Assembly: GCA_046728115.1 (NCBI GenBank)
Contig: JBKPDW010000358.1
Coordinates: 1 to 34,773, forward strand
DNA length: 34,773 nucleotides
Origin: CAVSWN01 sp046728115
Lineage (GTDB): Bacteria > Acidobacteriota > Vicinamibacteria > Vicinamibacterales > CAVVIG01
Reading direction: 5' to 3'
Shown: positions 1-7,447 of the stretch, piece by piece
Layout: every line of letters starts with the position of its first letter
Numbering within the stretch: the first letter of the stretch is position 1
Position numbers and translations under genes: made by a program
The notes under the pieces: generated by a model
Databases searched by the model: none
What the model saw: the letters and a program-made list of their open reading frames with translations, nothing else
Told to the model about the DNA's origin: nothing

Positions 1-407
1 GCCCATGTCCCCTCTCGCGTGAACGTGCCGACATGCAGCTCGTAGAACACCTGCCCTTTCATCGATACCCCGCGCCAGTCGCCGTCGGTCCATCGGAACG
101 ACGTCGGATCCACGATTTCCGATGGACCGTGAGGTCCTTCCCGTTGAAATCGCGACGCCGGATCGGGGTAGAGGCGTTCGGCCGAGTCGAGGCGAAACCT
201 GTATCGATCGCTGGCTGATGCGGATACGACGCCTGCGAAGTACCCGCCGTTCTCGGGGTCGAGCAGCGTCGCGTCTCCCGACGACAGCACGAAATCGACG
301 TGCGAAGCGGCAGGCGCCCACACGCGAACATGCGTTCGCCCGTCCGCCATCGGTTCGGCGCCAATCGGTAATCGCCGTTGGACCGTTTGACGAGTTGCGC
401 GAGCCAT
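1..407 (-). CDS. treZ: Malto-oligosyltrehalose trehalohydrolase, N-terminal part (cut by window edge)
   Basis: TreZ hydrolyses the alpha-1,4 bond next to the terminal trehalosyl unit of malto-oligosyltrehalose and releases trehalose (TreY/TreZ route, cytoplasmic GH13 enzyme). Only about 135 residues are present. Reading from 407 downward, the protein begins with an RRLPIGAE stretch, then the beta-sandwich domain with RVWAPAASHVDFVL, then YPDPASRFQREGPHGPSEIVD and YELHVGTFTREGTW, which leads into the catalytic barrel. This order and wording is typical of TreZ and separates it from the branching enzyme. Residues are in frame right to base 1, so the gene continues outside the window. The start at 407 is an ATG with no clear ribosome binding site; an in-frame ATG at 422 is equally possible. 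It lies 130 bases downstream of the PBP gene on the same strand. Confidence 0.88.
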   Translation of the reverse strand, partial: MARATRQTVQRRLPIGAEPMADGRTHVRVWAPAASHVDFVLSSGDATLLDPENGGYFAGVVSASASDRYRFRLDSAERLYPDPASRFQREGPHGPSEIVDPTSFRWTDGDWRGVSMKGQVFYELHVGTFTREGTW

Positions 408-457
408 GGCTGAGCCAGACATGATCTGAATCGGTTGGGTTGCAGGAACAATGCCGA

Positions 458-493
458 CTCGGCTCACGATCTCATCGTGGGTTTCTCGCCGAG
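458..493. other. Nested inverted repeat between PBP gene and treZ
   Basis: An outer pair CTCGGC (458-463) / GCCGAG (488-493) encloses an inner pair CACGAT (465-470) / ATCGTG (474-479) with a 3-base loop. It sits in the 130-base gap downstream of the PBP gene and upstream of treZ. No T-run follows on either strand, so it is not a standard intrinsic terminator. It could be an RNA structure in the treZ leader or a processing site. Confidence 0.35.
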
Positions 494-537
494 GAGCTTG
501 CGAACTTTTCGAGCCAGTATGTCCGTTCTTCATTCCG

Positions 538-2544
538 TCAGCGCCGGAAGATCCCCGCGATTGCACGTCCGACGCTCCGCATGAAACCATCGACCGAGCG
601 GGCTACCCGCTCCTTGAACGTCCCGCGATGAATCGTGCACAGCCCGGTGGGGATCTTGTCGCCGTCTTTGAAGTACTCCGTGTAGATGGGGCATCCGTCG
701 ACCGGCCGCATGTACGACACGCTGCACAACGGTTCGCCGTGCACTTCTTCCGGAATAGCGAACTCTCCGGGCGGCAGCAGTCGCGCGCTTCGCTTCATGA
801 ACTCGGCCCAGATCGGCAGAGCAACGCGCGCCCCGTAGGCCTCGTTCCCGATCGGCGCAGGCTGATCGAATCCCACCCACACGGCTACCACGACTTTGGT
901 CGAGAAACCAACGAACCACGCGTCGCGATAGTCATCGGTCGTGCCGGTCTTTCCTGCTATCGGGCCGCGGACGCCCATCGTGCGCGCGGCCGTACCCGTA
1001 CCGCGTTCGACCACATCGCGCAGCATGCTGGTCATCTGGAATGCGACGGGCGGCGGGATCACGGGCGTGCGCTCGACCGGACGATCCAGGACCTCGGTTC
1101 CTGCGGCGTCGTAGACGCTGACAATGCCGCGCGGCCGGGACGCACGGCCGCCACCTGGAAAAATCGTATAGGCAACGGCCAGATCCAACGGCGACACCAA
1201 CCCGGTCCCCAATGACAGCGACGGAACATCCGGCAGGTTGTCCATGCCGGCGGTGCTGGCCAATTCCAGCACCACGCGCGATCCGACAACCTGCTGCAGG
1301 CCGGCGGCCGCGGCGTTGTTCGATTCGAGGAGCGCCGCGCGCAACGTCATCTGGTCGGGCTGTTCGCCGTGAGCACTGGTGGGATTCCATTCCGGATTAT
1401 CCGGCGCCGTGATGTTCTTCAGGTTCGTGAGCACCGATACCGGCGAGAAGCCGTGCTCGAGCGCGGCGGCGTACACGAAAGGCTTGAACGCCGAGCCTGG
1501 TTGACGGCGGCTGCGTACAGCGCGGTTATACGTGCTGCTCCGGTAGTTCTCGCCGCCGACGATCGCGAGGACGTCTCCTGTGAGCGGATCCAGCGCCACC
1601 AGCGCTGCCTGGAGGTTGGGCCGATGGAGACGATCGAGCCCGACGTCCACGGCGCGTTCAGCCGCATCCTGCACACCCGGGACGAAGGTGGTGTGCACCT
1701 GCCAATCGGGCGGATGGTCGCCGCCGAACTCATTGCGGAACTGTTGACGCAGGTAGTCCTTGGCCCAGGCCGCGCGCGTGTCGTTTGGCAGGCGGTACGG
1801 CTGAATCGCCGGCCGCACGGCCCGGGCGGCGCGTTCCTGCGCCGCGGTGATCAGTCCTTGATCACGCATCGTGCTCAGCACGAGGTGACTGCGCTCGAGG
1901 GCGCCCTCGTAGTTCGACCAGGGGGAAAGCGTGGCCGGCGCGCGAATCAGCCCCGCAACCAGCGCGGCTTCCGGCAGCGTCACCGCACGCGCCGGCTTGT
2001 GATACAGGTGCTCGGACATCGTTTCCACGCCGTAGACGCCGGCGCTCAGGTATACGCGGTTGAGATACAGCTCGAGAATCTGCGGCTTGGTGAGCTGCGC
2101 TTCGATCAGCAGCGCGATCGCTGCTTCCTTGGCCTTCCTGCCGTAGGTCCGCACGTTGGAGAGAAAAAGCGTCCGCGCCAGCTGCTGCGTCAGCGTGCTT
2201 CCACCCTCAACGCGTCCACCGTGCTGCACGTCGCGCACAACTGCGCGAACGACGCCGATCGGGTCGATCCCTGGGTGATGGTAGAAGCGTCGATCCTCGA
2301 CGGCCACGATGGCGCGCTGCAGATCCGGCGAAATGGCGCTGAGGGACACGTCGTGCCGCTGCTCGTCCAGTCGAAACCACGGTTTTCCGTCCGCGGAATA
2401 AAACACCGTGTCGCCGATCCCGCGCGTCAACCGATGCACGGCGACGGCATACCGCGACAGCCACACGGCCGAAGCCACCCCGCCGATCACGAGAGCAGCG
2501 ATCAGCCCCAGCGCAATCCACTCCGAGAGCCGCCTGGGTCGCAA
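538..2544 (-). CDS. Bifunctional class A penicillin-binding protein (PBP1 type)
   Basis: This 668-residue membrane enzyme polymerises lipid II glycan strands and cross-links the peptides on the outer face of the inner membrane. A membrane anchor lies at about residues 10-30. The GT51 transglycosylase domain follows, with the catalytic glutamate in AIVAVEDRRFYHHPGID (E83) and the GGSTLTQQLARTLFL motif at 114-128. The transpeptidase domain has SxxK at S351-K354 (PGSAFKPF), SxN at S408-N410 and KTG at 532-534. All catalytic motifs are present, so it should be active. The start is a TTG at 2544, 5 bases after the terC stop. A GGAGGG lies about 14 bases upstream, which is rather far, so coupling to terC translation is likely. 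The domain order suits PBP1A or PBP1C; the short C-terminal tail lacks a PASTA or Big domain. Confidence 0.92.
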   Translation of the reverse strand: MRPRRLSEWIALGLIAALVIGGVASAVWLSRYAVAVHRLTRGIGDTVFYSADGKPWFRLDEQRHDVSLSAISPDLQRAIVAVEDRRFYHHPGIDPIGVVRAVVRDVQHGGRVEGGSTLTQQLARTLFLSNVRTYGRKAKEAAIALLIEAQLTKPQILELYLNRVYLSAGVYGVETMSEHLYHKPARAVTLPEAALVAGLIRAPATLSPWSNYEGALERSHLVLSTMRDQGLITAAQERAARAVRPAIQPYRLPNDTRAAWAKDYLRQQFRNEFGGDHPPDWQVHTTFVPGVQDAAERAVDVGLDRLHRPNLQAALVALDPLTGDVLAIVGGENYRSSTYNRAVRSRRQPGSAFKPFVYAAALEHGFSPVSVLTNLKNITAPDNPEWNPTSAHGEQPDQMTLRAALLESNNAAAAGLQQVVGSRVVLELASTAGMDNLPDVPSLSLGTGLVSPLDLAVAYTIFPGGGRASRPRGIVSVYDAAGTEVLDRPVERTPVIPPPVAFQMTSMLRDVVERGTGTAARTMGVRGPIAGKTGTTDDYRDAWFVGFSTKVVVAVWVGFDQPAPIGNEAYGARVALPIWAEFMKRSARLLPPGEFAIPEEVHGEPLCSVSYMRPVDGCPIYTEYFKDGDKIPTGLCTIHRGTFKERVARSVDGFMRSVGRAIAGIFRR

Positions 2545-2549
2545 CAGAT

Positions 2550-3299
2550 TCAGCGGCGCCCTCCTTTCTCTTCCTTCCGCAGCAACCGTTCAGCAGGACT
2601 CGCCGAGCGGAGACCATGACGCTGCTCCTGGCGCCTGGCGTAGACGAACGAGATCGCGAATATCACGACGATCAGGCCGAGCGAGAGCCACTTGGGGATC
2701 TCAAAGGGCACGTACGACTCGGCATGCAGGAACTCGACCAGCAGTTTGATGCCCACCCACGCAATGATGACGAACGCTCCGTCCACGAGGGGTGGATATC
2801 GCTCTACGAGCGAGAGCAGTCGCCCGATGACCAGCCGCATCATGATAATGCCGAGCACGCCGCCCGACAGAATCACCCATAGTTTCGACGACATCGCAAC
2901 CGCCACGAGAATGGAATCGATTGCAAAGACGATGTCCGTCAGCTCTACTTTTGCGACGGTCGCCCAGAACGCCGTCATGCCCAGCCACGGCTGAGCCTTC
3001 GGTGGCGTTCGGCGCTGTTGGGCGTTCGAACTGCCCCGGAAATGGCGATACACGAGGTACAAGAGGTATGCGGCTCCCAGCAGCTTGATCCATCCGAGCC
3101 TGATCAAGTACGCGGCGAGGATCGTCGCGATCGCCCGAAACGCGAAGGCGCCAACAATGCCGTAGCGAAGGGCCTTTTGCTGCTCCGACTTCGGGAGGCC
3201 CAGGACCAGCACCGCGAGAACCATCGCGTTGTCGGCACTCAGAAGACCTTCGAGGGCGACGAGCAGGGCGATCGTGACGAAATCGGCGACGGCGGGCAC
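2550..3299 (-). CDS. TerC/YkoY family integral membrane protein
   Basis: This 249-residue polytopic protein has about seven hydrophobic segments and the two acidic family motifs, EGLLSADNA (17-25) and ELTDIVFAIDS (119-129), whose acidic residues are thought to bind metal. Characterised relatives are implicated in manganese export and in metallation of exported enzymes, and in tellurite resistance; the substrate here is inferred only. The tail from about 225 is basic and cytosolic. The start is a GTG at 3299 with no convincing ribosome binding site. The gene is followed after 5 bases by the class A PBP, which suggests co-transcription and perhaps a link to envelope enzymes. It is divergent from hspR. 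Confidence 0.85.
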   Translation of the reverse strand: MPAVADFVTIALLVALEGLLSADNAMVLAVLVLGLPKSEQQKALRYGIVGAFAFRAIATILAAYLIRLGWIKLLGAAYLLYLVYRHFRGSSNAQQRRTPPKAQPWLGMTAFWATVAKVELTDIVFAIDSILVAVAMSSKLWVILSGGVLGIIMMRLVIGRLLSLVERYPPLVDGAFVIIAWVGIKLLVEFLHAESYVPFEIPKWLSLGLIVVIFAISFVYARRQEQRHGLRSASPAERLLRKEEKGGRR

Positions 3300-3328
3300 G
3301 GGACATCGCCAGAATACACTGGCCTAAG

Positions 3329-3357
3329 TTGACACAGACCGTATCAAGGCCTAGACT
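3329..3357 (+). promoter_or_regulatory. Sigma-70-type promoter of the hspR-cbpA-clpB operon
   Basis: A perfect -35 TTGACA (3329-3334) is followed by exactly 17 bases and a -10 TAGACT (3352-3357, four of six consensus bases). Transcription should start near 3364. That puts the in-frame TTG at 3357 upstream of the transcript and supports the ATG at 3375 as the hspR start. Confidence 0.75.
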
Positions 3358-3361
3358 TGAT
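3343..3361. promoter_or_regulatory. Inverted repeat, candidate HspR operator
   Basis: ATCAAG (3343-3348) and CTTGAT (3356-3361) form a perfect inverted repeat with a 7-base spacer, laid over the -10 element of the hspR promoter. The classical HAIR operator is CTTGAGT-N7-ACTCAAG. Here the spacer is the same and the half-site words are close, but the half-sites face the other way. Position and spacing suggest autorepression by HspR; binding is inferred. Confidence 0.6.
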
Positions 3362-3374
3362 CCGACGAAGAGTT

Positions 3375-3713
3375 ATGAACGACCTGTTCTTTATCAGTGT
3401 GGCAGCGCGAATGCTTGGGATGCATCCGCAAACGTTGCGGAAATATGAACGCCTGGGATTCGTGCAGCCGACGCGAACTATCGGCAGCATGCGGGTGTAC
3501 TCACGTGAAGAACTCGAACGCCTCAAGCTCATCAAGCGGCTCGTTGAAGACGGCGGCATCAACCTCGCGGGGGTCCAGCGATTGCTGTCGATTGCGGAGG
3601 TCGTTCAGCGGCTGCGTCCGCTGATGCGCGACGAGGCGTTGTCGGCGCGCGATACACGGCGCCGCGTCGCTCACGAGCTCGAGGAACTCAGCCGGATGCT
3701 CGGATTCGACTAG
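3375..3713 (+). CDS. hspR: HspR-type MerR family heat-shock repressor
   Basis: A 112-residue transcriptional repressor. The N-terminal winged helix-turn-helix reads ISVAARMLGMHPQTLRKYE, then GSMRVYSREELERL, then the HspR-like stretch LLSIAEVVQRLRPL and a basic coiled C-terminus. In actinobacteria and Helicobacter, HspR represses chaperone operons and uses a chaperone as co-repressor; which chaperone serves here is unknown. The ATG at 3375 has GAAG just upstream and lies about 11 bases after the predicted transcription start. The cbpA start follows 2 bases after the stop, so the repressor leads the operon it probably controls. Confidence 0.9.
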   Translation: MNDLFFISVAARMLGMHPQTLRKYERLGFVQPTRTIGSMRVYSREELERLKLIKRLVEDGGINLAGVQRLLSIAEVVQRLRPLMRDEALSARDTRRRVAHELEELSRMLGFD

Positions 3714-3715
3714 TC

Positions 3716-4726
3716 ATGGACTTCAAAGACTATTACTCCACGCTTGGCGTCGCCAAAACCGCCACCGAGAAGGAAATCAAGCAGGCTTTTCGCAAGCTGG
3801 CGCGGAAGTACCATCCCGACGTCAATCCGAAAGACAAAGCGGCCGAGGCGAAGTTCAAGGAAATCAACGAGGCGAACGAAGTCCTCGGCGATCCCGCAAA
3901 ACGCAAGAAGTACGACGAGTTGGGCGCGAACTGGCGACAGTACGAGCAGGCGGCCGCGCACGGAGGCGCCGGCTTCGATCCCCGCCAGGCCGGCGGCGGG
4001 TTCAATGTTCACTTCGGCGGCGGGCCCGGCGGCGGCTACCGGACGATGACCGAAGAGGAAATGCAGGATCTGTTCGGGGATTCGAGTCCATTCTCCGATT
4101 TCTTCCAGACATTCTTCGGCGGAATGGGTGGCGGGGAGACAGCGCAACGGGCGCACGGACGCGCCCAGCGGGGGCCGCGCCCGGGCCGCGACCTCGAACA
4201 GGAAATCGAGCTTGGCCTCGAAGACGCCTATCACGGCACGATGCGTCGTCTGGCCATGACCCACAACGGTGAGGCGCGCACGGTGGACGTTCGTATCCCC
4301 GCCGGCGTGACAGACGGTTCGAGGGTGCGCATATCGGGTGAAGGCGAACGTGGAACCGGCAGCGCGAAGTCGGGCGACTTGTATCTCCGCATTCGTCTGG
4401 CGCCGCATCCCCAGTTCGACCGCAAGGGGCGCGATCTCTACACGCGCGTGCAAATTCCGCTCACGACCGCCGTGCTCGGTGGCGAGGCGGACGTGCGCAC
4501 GCTCGCGAGCAAACCGCTGCGCCTGAAGATTCCGTCGACGACGCAGAATGGACAGGTGTTCCGGCTCAAGGGGCACGGGATGCCGTCGACAGGCAAGTCC
4601 GCGGAACCCGGCGATCTGTATGCGACGGTGGATGTCCAGCTGCCGCGCGACCTGACGCCCGAGCAGCGGCAGCATTTCGAAGCGCTGCAAAAGATCGAGA
4701 GGAGCACCAAGAATTCCGCGGCGTGA
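3716..4726 (+). CDS. cbpA: DnaJ-class co-chaperone without zinc finger (CbpA-like)
   Basis: A 336-residue J-domain protein. Residues 1-70 are the J domain with the HPD motif at 33-35 (RKYHPDVNP), which stimulates the DnaK ATPase. A Gly/Phe-rich linker (about 80-145) and the two-part C-terminal substrate-binding domain (about 160-325) follow. The four CxxCxGxG repeats of true DnaJ are absent, so this is type II, like CbpA. It sits between hspR and clpB, with 2 and 10 bases of spacing, as expected for a disaggregation operon. No dnaK or grpE lies in the window, so DnaK must be supplied from elsewhere. Confidence 0.92.
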   Translation: MDFKDYYSTLGVAKTATEKEIKQAFRKLARKYHPDVNPKDKAAEAKFKEINEANEVLGDPAKRKKYDELGANWRQYEQAAAHGGAGFDPRQAGGGFNVHFGGGPGGGYRTMTEEEMQDLFGDSSPFSDFFQTFFGGMGGGETAQRAHGRAQRGPRPGRDLEQEIELGLEDAYHGTMRRLAMTHNGEARTVDVRIPAGVTDGSRVRISGEGERGTGSAKSGDLYLRIRLAPHPQFDRKGRDLYTRVQIPLTTAVLGGEADVRTLASKPLRLKIPSTTQNGQVFRLKGHGMPSTGKSAEPGDLYATVDVQLPRDLTPEQRQHFEALQKIERSTKNSAA

Positions 4727-4736
4727 GTCGATTTCT

Positions 4737-7328
4737 ATGAATATCAACAAGTACACCGAGAAGGCGCGCGAAGCGGTCCTGGCGGCAATCACGCTTGCGC
4801 AACAGAACAATAACCCGCAAGTCGAACCCGAGCATCTGCTCGTCACGCTTGCCGAACAGCGCGAAGGTATCGTGCCCGAACTGCTGCGCAAGAGCGGCGT
4901 CGATCCCGCCGTCATCGCGAAGAGCGCGCGTGGGCTCGTGGAGAAACTGCCGTCGGCGTACGGCGGCGCGCAGCCCGGGATGTCTCCCAGGCTGAATCTG
5001 ATCACGGAACAGGCGCAGGCGGAGGCGGACCGCTTGAAGGACGAGTACGTCAGCACCGAGCACCTGTTCATCGCGATCGTCGACGAGAGCGGGCGCTCCC
5101 CCGCCGCGCAACTGCTGAAGCAGCATCGCATCACGCGAGACAGCCTTTTGCAGTCGCTGACGTCGGTGCGCGGATCGCAGCGCGTGACGAGCGAGAATCC
5201 CGAAGGCACGTACCAGGCCCTGGAACGGTATGGACGCGATCTGACCGATCTCGCTCGCAAGGGCAAACTCGATCCGGTCATCGGCCGCGACGAAGAGATC
5301 CGCCGGGTCATCCAGGTGTTGTCACGGCGGACCAAGAACAATCCGGTGTTGATTGGCGAACCGGGCGTCGGCAAGACGGCGATTGTCGAGGGTCTCGCCA
5401 CCCGCATCGAGCGCGGTGACGTGCCCGAGGGTCTGAAGAACAAGCGCATCGTCGCGCTGGACATGGGCTCGCTGGTCGCCGGCGCGAAGTACCGGGGCGA
5501 ATTCGAGGAACGGCTCAAGGCTGTCCTCAAGGAGATCGCCGACGCGCAGGGGCGCGTGATCCTCTTCATCGACGAGCTTCATACCGTGGTCGGCGCGGGT
5601 GCCGCGGAAGGGTCGATGGATGCGTCGAACATGCTCAAACCGATGCTTGCGCGTGGCGAGCTCCATACCGTCGGGGCAACGACGCTCGACGAGTACCGCA
5701 AGTACATCGAGAAGGACGCCGCGCTCGAGCGGCGCTTCCAGCCGGTCATGGTCGACGAGCCGAGCGTCGAGGACACCATCAGCATTCTGCGCGGCCTGCG
5801 CGACCGCTACGAAACGCATCACGGCGTGAAGATCAAGGACGCCGCCCTGGTCGCGGCGGCGGTGCTTTCGCATCGATACATCGCGGATCGATTCCTGCCG
5901 GACAAGGCGATCGACCTCGTGGACGAAGCGGCGTCGCGCTTGCGCGTGGAGATCGACTCGATGCCCGCGGAACTCGACGAGCTCGAGCGTCGAATGAAGC
6001 AGCTCGAGATCGAGCGTCAGGCGCTCCGCAAGGAGAAGGACAAGGCGTCGCGCGAGCGCCTGGAGAAACTCGAAAAGGAACTGGCCGATCTGAAGGAGGA
6101 ACACGGCCGCCTGGCCGCGCACTGGCAGCAGGAGAAGGAACTGATCGAGGTTTCGCGCAACTTGAAGGGCGAGCTCGAGCCGGTTCGCCAGGAGATCGAA
6201 CGCGCGACGCGCGTCGGCGATCTGTCGAAGGCATCCGAGCTCCAATACGGCAAGGTGCCCGAACTCGAGCGGCGCATAAAGGAAGCGGAAGCGCGTCTCG
6301 CCGAATTGCAGAAGGACCACCGCATGCTCAAGGAGGAAGTCGACGAGGAGGACATCGCCGAGGTCGTGAGCAAGTGGACGCACATCCCCGTCAGCCGCCT
6401 GATGGAGGGCGAGGTCCAGAAGCTCATTCACATGGAGGAGCGCCTCCACAAGCGCGTGATCGGCCAGGACGACGCGATCAATGCCGTCGCCAATGCGATT
6501 CGTCGCGCCCGCGCGGGCCTGCAGGATCCAAACCGGCCGCTCGGGAGCTTCATCTTCCTCGGGCCGACGGGTGTCGGCAAAACAGAACTGGCGCGCGCGC
6601 TCGCCGAATTCCTGTTCGACGACGAGCAGGCGATGGTGCGCATCGACATGTCCGAGTACCAGGAGAAACATACGGTGTCGCGCATGATTGGCGCACCGCC
6701 CGGATACGTCGGCTACGAGGAGGCTGGCCAGCTCACCGAGGCAGTGCGTCGCCGTCCGTACGCGGTGGTGCTGTTCGACGAGATCGAGAAGGCGCATCCC
6801 GAGGTGCTCAACGTGCTGCTGCAGCTGCTGGACGACGGCCGGCTGACGGACGGCAAAGGCCGAACCGTCGACTTCAAGAACACCGTCGTGATCATGACGT
6901 CGAACCTCGGCAGTCAGCTCCTCGCCGGCGGGACGACCGAGGGCGCTCGGCGCCAGGTGATGGACGCGCTGCGCGATCACTTCAGGCCGGAGTTCCTGAA
7001 CCGGATCGACGAGATCATCTTCTTCCACGCGCTCGACCGCGGCCACATGAAACAGATCATCGACATCCAGCTGGCCGGCCTGATCAAGCGGCTCGAGGAG
7101 CGGAAGATCCATGTCGAGCTGACCGACGCAGCCAAGATCCAATTGGTCCGCGAGGGGTATGATCCGAGTTATGGCGCTCGTCCGCTCAAGCGGACCATCC
7201 AGCGGCGCGTGCTCGACCCGCTCGCGCTGAAGGTGCTCGAAGGCGACTTCGTCGAGGGAGACACGGTTGTGGTGGACGCGTCAGGGGACGAGCTCGTGTT
7301 CCAGAAACGACAGCCGGTGCCGGCTTAA
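4737..7328 (+). CDS. clpB: ClpB protein disaggregase (Hsp100)
   Basis: An 863-residue hexameric AAA+ disaggregase, matching the usual ClpB length. An N-terminal Clp repeat domain (1-145) is followed by AAA-1 with Walker A GEPGVGKT at 207-214 and Walker B ILFIDE at 275-280. The long charged coiled-coil M domain (about 400-530) docks DnaK and distinguishes ClpB from ClpA and ClpC. AAA-2 has Walker A GPTGVGKT at 609-616. No ClpP-binding tripeptide loop was seen. It works with DnaK and the CbpA-like protein encoded just upstream, and is probably under HspR control. Confidence 0.97.
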   Translation: MNINKYTEKAREAVLAAITLAQQNNNPQVEPEHLLVTLAEQREGIVPELLRKSGVDPAVIAKSARGLVEKLPSAYGGAQPGMSPRLNLITEQAQAEADRLKDEYVSTEHLFIAIVDESGRSPAAQLLKQHRITRDSLLQSLTSVRGSQRVTSENPEGTYQALERYGRDLTDLARKGKLDPVIGRDEEIRRVIQVLSRRTKNNPVLIGEPGVGKTAIVEGLATRIERGDVPEGLKNKRIVALDMGSLVAGAKYRGEFEERLKAVLKEIADAQGRVILFIDELHTVVGAGAAEGSMDASNMLKPMLARGELHTVGATTLDEYRKYIEKDAALERRFQPVMVDEPSVEDTISILRGLRDRYETHHGVKIKDAALVAAAVLSHRYIADRFLPDKAIDLVDEAASRLRVEIDSMPAELDELERRMKQLEIERQALRKEKDKASRERLEKLEKELADLKEEHGRLAAHWQQEKELIEVSRNLKGELEPVRQEIERATRVGDLSKASELQYGKVPELERRIKEAEARLAELQKDHRMLKEEVDEEDIAEVVSKWTHIPVSRLMEGEVQKLIHMEERLHKRVIGQDDAINAVANAIRRARAGLQDPNRPLGSFIFLGPTGVGKTELARALAEFLFDDEQAMVRIDMSEYQEKHTVSRMIGAPPGYVGYEEAGQLTEAVRRRPYAVVLFDEIEKAHPEVLNVLLQLLDDGRLTDGKGRTVDFKNTVVIMTSNLGSQLLAGGTTEGARRQVMDALRDHFRPEFLNRIDEIIFFHALDRGHMKQIIDIQLAGLIKRLEERKIHVELTDAAKIQLVREGYDPSYGARPLKRTIQRRVLDPLALKVLEGDFVEGDTVVVDASGDELVFQKRQPVPA

Positions 7329-7331
7329 CGA

Positions 7332-7440
7332 GGGCGGAAGGGTGGGATAGGCAGGATGGCCAGGACGGAACGGAAGGACATGGCGCTGCGGATTATCCTT
7401 CGCGCGTCTTCCGCCCTTCCCGCCGCTGCGCTTCCCGCCC
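7332..7440. repeat. Inverted island of degenerate 9-base units (clpB/ftsH gap)
   Basis: Five tandem 9-base units at 7332-7376 follow the consensus GGCNGGAYG (for example GGGCGGAAG and GGCAGGATG). After about 16 bases, 7393-7440 carries complementary CTTCC-rich words spaced roughly 9 apart. One exact pair is GGGCGGAAG (7332-7340) / CTTCCGCCC (7408-7416). It fills almost the whole gap between the co-directional clpB and ftsH. Confidence 0.6.
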
Positions 7441-7447
7441 GATAGTC

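Noticed and set aside
1369..2619. Long plus-strand open frame of 416 codons opposite the PBP gene
   Set aside because: It is the antisense shadow of a complete PBP with all catalytic motifs; the GC-rich third position explains the open frame.
3710..5569. Minus-strand open frame of 619 codons opposite cbpA and clpB
   Set aside because: It spans two well-identified chaperone genes and has no recognisable domain; a shadow frame.
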